A DNA stretch of 10,843 nucleotides from Myxococcales bacterium. Lineage in GTDB: Bacteria; Myxococcota_C; UBA6777. Where the stretch lies: contig JALTMC010000776.1 of assembly GCA_027005175.1 (NCBI GenBank), positions 1 through 10,843 on the forward strand, given 5' to 3'. Below the pieces are notes generated by a model that worked only from the letters and a program-made list of their open reading frames with translations, did no database searches and had not been told where the DNA came from. Below are positions 1 to 6,502 of this stretch, one piece after another (position 1 is the first letter of the stretch; each line of letters begins with the position of its first letter). Position numbers and translations under genes: made by a program.

Positions 1-482
1 ACAGTGTGGCCTGGACCTCTTTTCATCGTAGGTATCGTTGTGAGGAGAGGATAGAGCAAGCATCCAATCCCTAGGAACACTGCGAGTGTGCCTGTGACAC
101 GGAGCCATGTTGTGGGTCCTCGTATGGCAAGCCAAAGTCCGAGTAGGGCAGCCACTGCAAAGCTTGCCATGGCCCCCCACAAAGCGGGGAACCCTCTACG
201 CAATACTGTGAGAGGGTTGTCCTTTTTTACAATAGGTTTGGCTTTCTTTTTTTGAAAGAAGGCCATCATCATGGTGCCCAGCCCAGCCAGTTTTTGTTGG
301 ACGAGGAACATCCCCTCTACAACAGGTGGCATGTTTCCAGAGGCAAAGTGATAGCCACTGAACGCGATCTTTTGTTGTTTTTGTGTGATGGGGCTTTGGC
401 AAGAAACCGCAAACCACGGCAGAAAAAAGGCTAACACTGCCACTGTTGCGCTAGGAAAGGGTAGCCACTGGGCATATCTCAT
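1..482 (-). CDS. Small multi-pass membrane protein, N-terminal part (3' end outside window)
   Basis: The frame is open from an ATG at 482 to the window edge and gives 160 residues without a stop. An AGGAG ribosome site lies 6 nt before the ATG. Residues about 10-30 form a hydrophobic helix ending in FLPWFAVSCQ, followed by an outward loop with SGYHFASGN. Residues about 110-150 form two more hydrophobic stretches, one around ASFAVAALLGLWLAI and one around LAVFLGIGCLLYPLL, separated by a short polar turn. The pattern, helix then polar loop with a Cys then a helix pair, suggests a four-helix inner-membrane protein. I recognise no named family and no catalytic motif. It is transcribed in the same direction as the VWA genes but 204 bp downstream of them, so sharing their transcript is possible but unproven. 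Overlapping shorter frames are shadows. Confidence 0.8.
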   Translation of the reverse strand, partial: MRYAQWLPFPSATVAVLAFFLPWFAVSCQSPITQKQQKIAFSGYHFASGNMPPVVEGMFLVQQKLAGLGTMMMAFFQKKKAKPIVKKDNPLTVLRRGFPALWGAMASFAVAALLGLWLAIRGPTTWLRVTGTLAVFLGIGCLLYPLLTTIPTMKRGPGHT

Positions 483-560
483 TTGCAACTCCTATTCGAT
501 TCGCAACTTTTATGGTGGTGTTGCGTAAAACCCCTTCCCGATCACGGGTCCGGCAGAGTC

Positions 561-600
561 GATAGATGAGGCCGGATGGGTATAGATGAGGCTGGATTGG
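561..600. repeat. 20-bp tandem duplication
   Basis: Two adjacent 20-nt units (561-580 and 581-600) share the core ATAGATGAGGC and differ at three positions. They sit in the gap between the last VWA gene and the left-edge membrane gene. No coding role is visible. Confidence 0.7.
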
Positions 601-608
601 GTGGAGGG

Positions 609-645
609 GGTCAACCGATGCACGGCTTCTTTCGAAGCGAGAGCC
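609..645 (-). pseudogene. Decayed duplicate of the 3' end of the VWA gene
   Basis: This 37-bp stretch matches 685-721, the last codons and stop of the adjacent VWA gene, at about 31 of 37 bases with no gaps. Read on the minus strand it still gives LSLRKKPCIG followed by a stop, against LSLRKKSRVG and a stop in the intact gene. The flanks on both sides are unrelated and the offset is 76 bp, so the copy is out of frame with the intact gene. It looks like a leftover tail of a deleted paralogue or a short duplication. No start or upstream coding sequence remains. Confidence 0.55.
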
Positions 646-686
646 AAGAACCCACTGTCCAGCCCCTCCCTTTTACACCTATCAGG

Positions 687-3167
687 TCAACCGACGCGTG
701 ACTTCTTTCGGAGGGAGAGCCCACCAAGGAGGAGGAAGAGCGTGAGGAGGAGGCTGCTAAAGGGAAGCTGTGTGTTGCTGCTTGTACAGAGGCAGCCGGT
801 TGGTTTTCGACCACTGTCGTTTCCTGGAGTGGTGCCCGGGTTGCCGCCGTCTTTGTTATCGTCCTCTGGTGTGTTGGGAGGCAGCTTACCATCTGGGAGC
901 GGGATGGTGCCGTCTTGTTCGGGAGCTGCGCCATCTTGTCCGGGAGTTGTACCATCTTGTCCGGGAGCTGCACCGTCTTGTCCGGGGATTGTGGAGCCAC
1001 CATCCGGCTCTGGTAGGGGCTCTTCTTTGGGAGGTGGTGTCGTTCCACCGTAGCATTGGCCCTTATAACAGGTGTTGCTGCCAGGGCATTTTATGAATTT
1101 GCAAGGATCGCCGATGCATTTGCCTTCTTTGCAGTATTCGCCATCTGTGCATTTGATGCCATAGCAGGGGTGTTGTGGTATTTCGATGCATTTGCCACCG
1201 TTGCAAACTTGGCCTTTTTCGCACTTAAGTTTGGCGCAAGGGGCAGGTTTGCATGTACCGTCTTTGCACTGTGAGCCAGCTTCGCATTGTACGTTGGAGC
1301 AAGTTTCGATGCATTTGCCTTCACGACAAAAGGTGCGGTCTTTGCAGGTTACAGTGGCGCAAGGATCAGCGACACATCTTCCTTTTTCGCAGCGTTGGCT
1401 GTTGGGGCAACCAACCTTTGTGCAGTCATTGTTGGTGGGTTTGGAAACACACCTACCCTTGACACACATCTCATTGCTTTTGCAGCTAATGCCCTGGCAA
1501 ACATTGATACATGTGCCGTTCTTGCAGGTTTCGTCATTACCGCATCGAACACGACGACAGGGGTTTTCAACACAAGCTCCCTTGACGCAAGAAAATCCTG
1601 TTGCACACTCCTGTCGGCAGGCCTTGTAACACACTCCTCGAACACATTTAGGACATTGAGGTGTGGATTTGACATCATCAACGGTACCGTTGCAGTCATC
1701 GTCTCGACCGTTGCAGATCTCTGTTTTGGGTTTTTGCGCGTTGCATTGTTCCCAACTGCCATTGACGCAGATCTCCTTGCCCTGACCACAGATACTGCGG
1801 CAGTTGCGAGCGAGGTTATCATCGACTTTACCATCGCAGTTGTTGTCTTTTCCGTCACAGACTTCCGCTTCGGGCTTGGGGCCCGTGCAGTTGACCCATT
1901 TTCCTTTGGAGCAAATCTCTGTTCCTGTGCCACAAGCGGTATTGCAGTTGCGTTTGAGGTTATCATCGACTTTGCCATCACAGTTGTTGTCCTTGCCATC
2001 GCAAACTTCCGTTTCGGGTTGTTTGGCTGTGCATCCCCCCCATTTTCCGGCAGTGCAAAGCTCTTGACCCTTGCCACACTTGGAAGTGCAGGTGCGCTTG
2101 TTTCCATCGATGCGACCGTCACAATCGTCATCTCGATTGTTGCAGGTCTCCGGCTTGGTCTTGGGAGCCGTACAATTCACCCACTTGCCTTTGGAGCAGA
2201 CTTCAACCCCTTTACCGCATTTGTTGCTACAAGTGCGCTGCAAGCCATCGTCGATTTTGCCATTGCAGTTGTCGTCGAGATTGTTGCAGACTTCAGGGGA
2301 AGGTTGACGAGCGGTAGAACAGACTCCCCATTTGCCTTTAACACATACTGATTTACCAGCTCCACAAGCACCACTACAAGCCTTTGAGAGTCCTTCGTCG
2401 ATTTTGCCATTGCAGTTGTCGTCGAGATTGTTGCAGACTTCTTTTTGTGCAGCGTTTGCGATCGCCTTCATCGCGGCGTTGAGGTCACTGGAGCTGTTGG
2501 CTTGGTAGTACTTTGAGGTTCCACCCTTTCTTGCCATATCAGTAAGGCAAGAGGCTGTGACACCACGACCAAAGCCGATCACAAAGGTTTGGTAGCCTTT
2601 GCCTCCATTGTACAACCTCGTCACTTCCCTTCCGGCGCAAGAGGCTTGGCCGTCAGTGATGAACATCACAACACGTTTGCGATTTTTTATCGTATCAGCG
2701 GCTTTTACGCTGTTGAGATGATTGCTTGCCGTGTTGATTGCGCCGCGCAGGTTTGTTCCTCCACCTGGTCGAATTCTATTTAGCTGTGCTTGTAAGTTGC
2801 TAACGCAGCGACCTCCATCACTACGACATTTGATAATGCTGTAATTGATACGAGAACCACTATCAAAGGTTTCCAAGCCAAAGAAGAGCTTGCTTCGGTA
2901 CGAGTTGGTGATGGTCCTAATCGCGCTGACTGCGGTGTTCCATTTGTTGTTTGATCCCATACTGCACGACCGATCCAGAACGATAAGGAGATCCGGTGTC
3001 TTACAAGCAGTCTGGGCCTGGGCCTGGCTGGGTTGGAATCCCCACAACAGCCAAACACAACAAAACAGGAGAGCGGCTATGAGCTTTGTTTGATTTGAGC
3101 GGGTGAGGCCAAATGTCGGAGTTTTTTGTCTTTGCCATTTTGTATGCTGTGGGTCCATTTGAGGCAT
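687..3167 (-). CDS. Secreted VWA / MopE-repeat / Cys-rich surface protein with MYXO-CTERM-like tail (826 aa)
   Basis: The start at 3167 is chosen because AGGGAG lies 6 nt before it; an ATG 15 codons further upstream has no such site. The signal peptide has a long polar n-region, a hydrophobic core (LIAALLFCCVWLLWGF) and an AQA cleavage site near residue 52. The von Willebrand A domain spans about 59-235, with the metal-site motif DRSCS at 65-69, a Thr near 138 and ITDG at 170-173. Six copies of a motif like CDGKDNNCDGKVDD follow at about 243-497, spaced roughly 49 residues, each trailed by a CGxGxExC...GxWxxC segment. This is the MopE-type putative metal-binding motif. About eight EGF-like Cys repeats (536-706), a GQDG-rich linker (725-760) and a tail of GCLC (791-794), helix and RKK (820-822) complete it. 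Inferred role: surface-anchored adhesin or binding protein needing divalent cations, second gene of a two-gene operon. Ligand unknown. Confidence 0.93.
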   Translation of the reverse strand: MPQMDPQHTKWQRQKTPTFGLTRSNQTKLIAALLFCCVWLLWGFQPSQAQAQTACKTPDLLIVLDRSCSMGSNNKWNTAVSAIRTITNSYRSKLFFGLETFDSGSRINYSIIKCRSDGGRCVSNLQAQLNRIRPGGGTNLRGAINTASNHLNSVKAADTIKNRKRVVMFITDGQASCAGREVTRLYNGGKGYQTFVIGFGRGVTASCLTDMARKGGTSKYYQANSSSDLNAAMKAIANAAQKEVCNNLDDNCNGKIDEGLSKACSGACGAGKSVCVKGKWGVCSTARQPSPEVCNNLDDNCNGKIDDGLQRTCSNKCGKGVEVCSKGKWVNCTAPKTKPETCNNRDDDCDGRIDGNKRTCTSKCGKGQELCTAGKWGGCTAKQPETEVCDGKDNNCDGKVDDNLKRNCNTACGTGTEICSKGKWVNCTGPKPEAEVCDGKDNNCDGKVDDNLARNCRSICGQGKEICVNGSWEQCNAQKPKTEICNGRDDDCNGTVDDVKSTPQCPKCVRGVCYKACRQECATGFSCVKGACVENPCRRVRCGNDETCKNGTCINVCQGISCKSNEMCVKGRCVSKPTNNDCTKVGCPNSQRCEKGRCVADPCATVTCKDRTFCREGKCIETCSNVQCEAGSQCKDGTCKPAPCAKLKCEKGQVCNGGKCIEIPQHPCYGIKCTDGEYCKEGKCIGDPCKFIKCPGSNTCYKGQCYGGTTPPPKEEPLPEPDGGSTIPGQDGAAPGQDGTTPGQDGAAPEQDGTIPLPDGKLPPNTPEDDNKDGGNPGTTPGNDSGRKPTGCLCTSSNTQLPFSSLLLTLFLLLGGLSLRKKSRVG
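2248..2441. repeat. Exact 47-bp direct repeat inside the VWA gene (MopE motifs 1 and 2)
   Basis: Positions 2248-2294 and 2395-2441 are identical over 47 bp, offset 147 bp (49 codons). They encode the first two MopE-type motifs. Related but diverged copies recur through the gene and in the upstream paralogue (for example around 4381-4429). Recombination between copies would add or remove whole 49-residue modules in frame. Confidence 0.85.
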
Positions 3168-3183
3168 GTTGCTCTCCCTTGAA

Positions 3184-3199
3184 GTGACAGATCCGTCAC
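3184..3199. other. Small inverted repeat in the 71-bp gap between the two VWA genes
   Basis: GTGAC (3184-3188) and GTCAC (3195-3199) can pair around a 6-nt loop, and a further GTGAC is at 3206-3210. The hairpin ends just before the ribosome site of the downstream gene (about 3172-3180). A run of six T on the minus strand lies further upstream (about 3215-3220) but no strong stem precedes it, so I do not call a terminator. It could be a weak processing or translation-control element, or nothing. Confidence 0.3.
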
Positions 3200-3238
3200 C
3201 TTGATGTGACAAATAAAAAACGCGCCATAATATCTTGA

Positions 3239-5257
3239 TTACTGGGATGGGTCTTTGCGGCGAATAACGAGGGGAAGAAGTGCGAGGAACAGAAAGACGG
3301 AGAAGGGGAAGGAGTTATCCGATGTGCCATTGACAGTACATAGACAACCACCCTTTCCACCACGACCCAGACTGTCGTTGCTATTGTTTTCGCCACTACC
3401 TCCGTTGCTATTGTTGGTTGGGCCTGTGTTGCCACCAGGGCCATTGTTGTTGCTGCTGGGACCTCCGTTGTTGTTGTTGAGGCCACCATTGTTGTTGCCA
3501 GGGCCGCCATTGTTATTGTTGTTGCTGCCAGGGTTGGTGGGGCCGTTGGAGCCATAGCATTCGCCACGGAAGCACTTTTGGTTGGTGGGGCATGTGATGT
3601 TGTGACAGGGTTTGTCCACACATCTTGTGCCTTGACAGGTTTGGTTGGCACCGCATGGACCACAGGAATTCCCCACACATTTTCCGCCGATACAGCTTTG
3701 TCCGCTCTGGCATTTCCCGGCACAGGGTTTGTTGACACAAACACCGTTGCGGCATTCTTGGGTTGCGGAGCAAGACACTTTTTCACAAGAGTGGCGGCAC
3801 AGTCCATTTTTACAGTATTGGTTTGCTGCACATTTAACGCCTCGGCAGGGGTCCGGGGTGCATCGGCTGTTGCGGCAGATCTGACGGTTTTGACACTGAC
3901 CGCCGGGCTTGTTGCAGTTCGCTGTAACACACTGTCCTGAGCGGCAGGTCTGTCCAGCAGCGCAAGGTACTTTGCAGGGTTTGTCGATACAGACACCTTG
4001 TTGACAGATCTTTCCACCGAGACACTCACCGTTGCGACATTTGGGAAGGCAGGAGCCTTTGATGCAGCTACCGTTGCAGTCTGCGAGTTGGCCTTCATCG
4101 ACCTGACCATTGCAGTTGTCGTCGCGTCCGTTGCATATTTCAGGAGAGGGTGATGGGGCGGAGCAGGTGCTCCAATCGCTTTGAATACATGCCTGTGTGC
4201 CGCGACCGCACTTGGTTGTGCAGGGGCGGGACAGTCCTTCATCGACCTGACCATTGCAGTTGTCGTCTTGACCGTTGCAGACTTCTTGGTCTGCTTTTGG
4301 AGCGGAGCATCCAGTCCACTTTCCTGCTTTACAGATCTCTGTGCCCTGTCCACAATTGTTGGAGCAGTTGCGACGGAGTCCATCGTCGATCTTGCCATTG
4401 CAGTTGTCGTCGATGTTGTTGCAGGTTTCGGGTTGGGGTTGACGGGAGCCACTACATTGGCTCCATTTTCCCGATTTACATACACGGGTTCCCGACCCAC
4501 AAGCTCCTCGACATGATTCAGAAAAGTCATCCACTGTTCCATTGCAGTCGTTGTCTTTGTTGTCACAAATCTCTTTGGAGGCACCTTTGCCGATTTGGTC
4601 GAGTGCTTTCTGTAGGGAGGCGAGGTTGTTGGCTTGGTAGTATTGACCAGTACCACCTGCCACAGCCATGTTCTGGAGTTGTTTTTTGTTAACACCTGAG
4701 CCAAAACCGATCACGAAGGTCTTAACATCATAACTTTTTCCGGCCACACTCACTCGGCGCAGGGCAGCAACAGCAGGAACAACATCAGTACCACACGCAT
4801 TGGGCATACCATCAGTGATCAATACGACGAATCTCCGACGATCTTTAATCGTGTCTCTCGGAATGACATACGTTTGAAAATGTCGATAGGCATCTTGGAG
4901 GGCACATTTCATGGCTGTGCGACCTCGGGGACGTAAGCGACTGAGGGCACTTCGTATGGCACTGGTTGTATTTCGGCCCACCGACACGTAAAGCCTGGAG
5001 CTACTTTCAAAAGCGATCAGGCCCAGTTGAAGTTTGCTTCCAAACTTGCTGAGCAATGTGTTGATGGCTTTTACTGCATCATTCCACTTGTTGTTGCTCG
5101 CCATACTCCCTGAGTGATCGAGGACAAGGAGCAGATCAGATGGTTCACAGTTGGCTGCTTGCTGTGCTGAAGCAGGCACAGCACAGCAGAACAGCGCAAA
5201 CATCAGGCTCATGCTAAGGATCCAGCCCAGCTTTTTGTCAGATACATTAAACCTCAT
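3239..5257 (-). CDS. Secreted VWA / MopE-repeat / Cys-rich surface protein with MYXO-CTERM-like tail (672 aa), paralogue of the next gene
   Basis: I prefer the ATG at 5257: GGGGA lies close upstream and the N-terminus then reads as a normal signal peptide (MRFNVSDKK, hydrophobic core, ASA site near 31). The ATG six codons earlier has a weaker context. The VWA domain spans about 40-225 with a classical DHSGS metal site at 47-51, a Thr at 114 and ITDG at 147-150. Four MopE-type motifs follow (about 230-245, 277-292, 325-340, 373-388), each followed by a CGxGxxxC...W..C segment. Then come Cys-rich repeats (394-567), an Asn/Gly-rich linker (571-631) and a tail with GCLC (637-640), a helix and RRK (666-668). 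The domain order matches the downstream gene, so the pair arose by duplication and differs in motif number and linker. MYXO-CTERM tails are known to direct cleavage and surface anchoring in myxobacteria. First gene of the operon; ligand unknown. Confidence 0.93.
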   Translation of the reverse strand: MRFNVSDKKLGWILSMSLMFALFCCAVPASAQQAANCEPSDLLLVLDHSGSMASNNKWNDAVKAINTLLSKFGSKLQLGLIAFESSSRLYVSVGRNTTSAIRSALSRLRPRGRTAMKCALQDAYRHFQTYVIPRDTIKDRRRFVVLITDGMPNACGTDVVPAVAALRRVSVAGKSYDVKTFVIGFGSGVNKKQLQNMAVAGGTGQYYQANNLASLQKALDQIGKGASKEICDNKDNDCNGTVDDFSESCRGACGSGTRVCKSGKWSQCSGSRQPQPETCNNIDDNCNGKIDDGLRRNCSNNCGQGTEICKAGKWTGCSAPKADQEVCNGQDDNCNGQVDEGLSRPCTTKCGRGTQACIQSDWSTCSAPSPSPEICNGRDDNCNGQVDEGQLADCNGSCIKGSCLPKCRNGECLGGKICQQGVCIDKPCKVPCAAGQTCRSGQCVTANCNKPGGQCQNRQICRNSRCTPDPCRGVKCAANQYCKNGLCRHSCEKVSCSATQECRNGVCVNKPCAGKCQSGQSCIGGKCVGNSCGPCGANQTCQGTRCVDKPCHNITCPTNQKCFRGECYGSNGPTNPGSNNNNNGGPGNNNGGLNNNNGGPSSNNNGPGGNTGPTNNSNGGSGENNSNDSLGRGGKGGCLCTVNGTSDNSFPFSVFLFLALLPLVIRRKDPSQ

Positions 5258-5374
5258 CACATATCCCCATCCCAATTTGGTCTCTTGTCAATTTGTACAA
5301 TATTGCAATGAGATAGTTGGTATTCTGATCTCGTGGTTTTTGGTGTGGACAAGAAGGAACCTCTATGATTGATA

Positions 5375-5398
5375 TTGACAGGCTCTTTGACAGCCTAC
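5375..5398. repeat. 12-bp direct repeat with internal inverted repeat in the VWA operon leader
   Basis: TTGACAGGCTCT (5375-5386) is followed at once by TTGACAGCCTAC (5387-5398). Within them AGGCT (5380-5384) and AGCCT (5392-5396) form a 5-bp stem with a 7-nt loop. If the promoter at 5446-5475 is right, this lies in the untranslated leader of the VWA operon, about 40 nt after the transcript start. It could be an RNA hairpin or a protein-binding site. Confidence 0.4.
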
Positions 5399-5445
5399 TT
5401 CTACTATAACCCCGATGGTGTGCAAAAGTCTCACATCCGATCTAT

Positions 5446-5475
5446 ATTAAACCAGTTCTGATTACAGACTGTCAA
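5446..5475 (-). promoter_or_regulatory. Sigma70-type promoter candidate for the VWA operon
   Basis: On the minus strand TTGACA (5475-5470) is followed after 18 nt by TTTAAT (5451-5446), a perfect -35 and a 5/6 -10. The start of transcription would fall near 5439, leaving a leader of about 180 nt before the ATG at 5257. The -35 overlaps the palindrome at 5467-5485. Confidence 0.5.
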
Positions 5476-5485
5476 CTGTACAGTC
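5467..5485. promoter_or_regulatory. Palindromic operator candidate in the divergent promoter region
   Basis: GACTGT (5467-5472) and ACAGTC (5480-5485) form a perfect 6-bp inverted repeat with a 7-nt centre. A second perfect palindrome, ACTGTACAGT, lies at 5475-5484. It covers the -35 of the leftward promoter and sits 11 bp before the -35 of the rightward one. The CTGT...ACAG arms recall the enterobacterial LexA box, but the spacing is 7 rather than 8 and that box is not expected here, so no regulator is named. Confidence 0.4.
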
Positions 5486-5496
5486 GTTTTGCTGTT

Positions 5497-5525
5497 TTGA
5501 CACAGAGGAAGGCTTCGGCTACCTT
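5497..5525 (+). promoter_or_regulatory. Promoter candidate for the MXAN_5187-like gene
   Basis: A perfect TTGACA (5497-5502) is followed after exactly 17 nt by TACCTT (5520-5525), which keeps the three most conserved -10 bases but only 3 of 6 overall. Transcription would start near 5532, about 68 nt before the chosen ATG. Confidence 0.35.
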
Positions 5526-5599
5526 GTTGGGTAGTCCATCGTTTTTGTAGAGTCAAGGCAAATGTAAGGTAGATCGTTCACAAGAGAGGAATGGCGCGG

Positions 5600-6382
5600 A
5601 TGGCTCGAACACGGGATTCAGGATTAAATGAGACTCTTGATGCTTTGGAAAAGCGTATTGAGCAGTGTAGAGTCTTGTACGAACTCTGGTTTAACGGTGT
5701 CGAAAAAAGAGAACCGACCTGGCATCGTCAGGAGATCTTGCGACAACTCACACGCTTGCGTCGTAGCAGTCGTGATATTAAGAGCGCTGTCGATCGATTC
5801 AAAATGCGAAATATCCAGGCTCGATTTAACTCGCTGACCCAGTATTGGAACCGCATTATTCTACAACGAGAGCGGGGAACATACCACAAGGATGTGGCTC
5901 GGATGAAGCGTCGTATGGGTGACGCTGAGGTCGCACAAGGTGCCGGGCTTAAAGAAGGTCAGACAACGTCTGGCGAGCCTGCTCCTCGGGCTCACTCGTT
6001 GGAGGTGGGGGAGGTGGGAGATGCAGACCTGTCCCAGAGTTTGGAAGAAGCAGCACAGCAGGCGGCAGCATCGCAAGCTGTCTCAACAGCATCAGGTGCT
6101 GGCACAACCCGTCGAGAAAAGGGTGTCACGGCAGGTCCCTCTGTACCCGCCTCTTCTGCGGATGGGATCTCGGAGCAACGGATGCAGAAGATCTATCGCA
6201 CTTATCTCAAAGCTCGTGAACGTACCAATGAGTCTACCAATGTGAGCTTTGATGCAGTGTCTCGCTCTTTGCAGCAACAGCTACCCCGCCTGCGGGAAAA
6301 GGGCTACAATGATGTCGATTTTAAAGTCGTCATTAAAGATGGCAAAGCCGCTATCCGGCCTGTCGCCAAGAAAAAGGAATAG
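5600..6382 (+). CDS. MXAN_5187 C-terminal-domain-like protein (260 aa)
   Basis: Two ATGs lie three codons apart (MARMAR). The purine-rich GAGAGGA ends directly at the first (5591), too close to serve it, and is 9-10 nt before the second, so 5600 is preferred. No signal peptide or membrane helix is present, so it is probably cytoplasmic. Residues 1-107 are strongly helical and basic and include RFKMRNIQARFNSLTQYWNR and a GTYHKDVARM segment. Residues about 108-190 are a low-complexity Ala/Ser/Gly/Glu linker. Residues about 191-257 form a second conserved part (IYRTYLKARERT, FDAVSRSLQQQLPRLREK, VDFKVVIKDGKAAIRP). This two-part layout resembles the myxobacterial family NCBI names after MXAN_5187, from memory and not searched. 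Its biochemical function is unknown. It is divergent from the VWA operon and convergent with the lipoprotein gene. Confidence 0.85.
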   Translation: MARTRDSGLNETLDALEKRIEQCRVLYELWFNGVEKREPTWHRQEILRQLTRLRRSSRDIKSAVDRFKMRNIQARFNSLTQYWNRIILQRERGTYHKDVARMKRRMGDAEVAQGAGLKEGQTTSGEPAPRAHSLEVGEVGDADLSQSLEEAAQQAAASQAVSTASGAGTTRREKGVTAGPSVPASSADGISEQRMQKIYRTYLKARERTNESTNVSFDAVSRSLQQQLPRLREKGYNDVDFKVVIKDGKAAIRPVAKKKE

Positions 6383-6394
6383 TCCAAGCGATAA

Positions 6395-6502
6395 GGAGTC
6401 TCGAATACGACTTGGAAGGGGTCTCGAATACGACTTGGAAGGGGTCTCGAATACGACTTGGAAGGAGTCTCGAACACGACTTGGAGGGTCTATCGAACAC
6501 GC
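6395..6502. repeat. 23-bp minisatellite between convergent genes
   Basis: Four near-identical 23-nt units begin at 6398, 6421, 6444 and 6467, with the core GTCTCGAATACGACTTGGA and one or two changes each. A degenerate fifth unit starts at 6488. Each unit carries the small dyad TCG-AATA-CGA. The array begins 13 bp after the stop of the plus-strand gene, and its degenerate last unit contains the stop codon of the minus-strand lipoprotein gene (6490-6492). There is no T-run, so a standard terminator is unlikely, although stacked hairpins could still stop or protect both transcripts. Confidence 0.9.

Noticed and set aside
537-548. CCCG-ATCA-CGGG hairpin followed by GGGG-TTTT on the minus strand as a terminator for the VWA operon
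   Set aside because: The stem is only 4-5 bp and the T-run is short and separated from it by six bases; not strong enough to call.
611-1048. 145-residue minus-strand frame over the end of the VWA gene
   Set aside because: It is a shifted reading of the linker with no start context. Only its last codons are of interest, as the relic tail copy.
1287-2351. 354-residue open frame on the plus strand opposite the VWA gene
   Set aside because: It is antisense to the MopE motifs; the repeated codons for Asp, Asn, Cys and Gly remove stops on the other strand. Its product is a periodic Ala/Val/Phe string with no domain.
3196-4704. 502-residue minus-strand frame overlapping the first VWA gene
   Set aside because: It is the shifted reading of the same Cys-rich repeats and gives a Thr/Ala-rich string; the correct frame has signal peptide, VWA and sorting tail.
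5469-5483. LexA (SOS) box
   Set aside because: CTGT and ACAG arms are 7 rather than 8 bases apart and the enterobacterial consensus is not expected in this group; kept only as a general palindrome.
6395-6502. CRISPR array
   Set aside because: The 23-bp units are directly adjacent with no spacers and there are no cas genes nearby.
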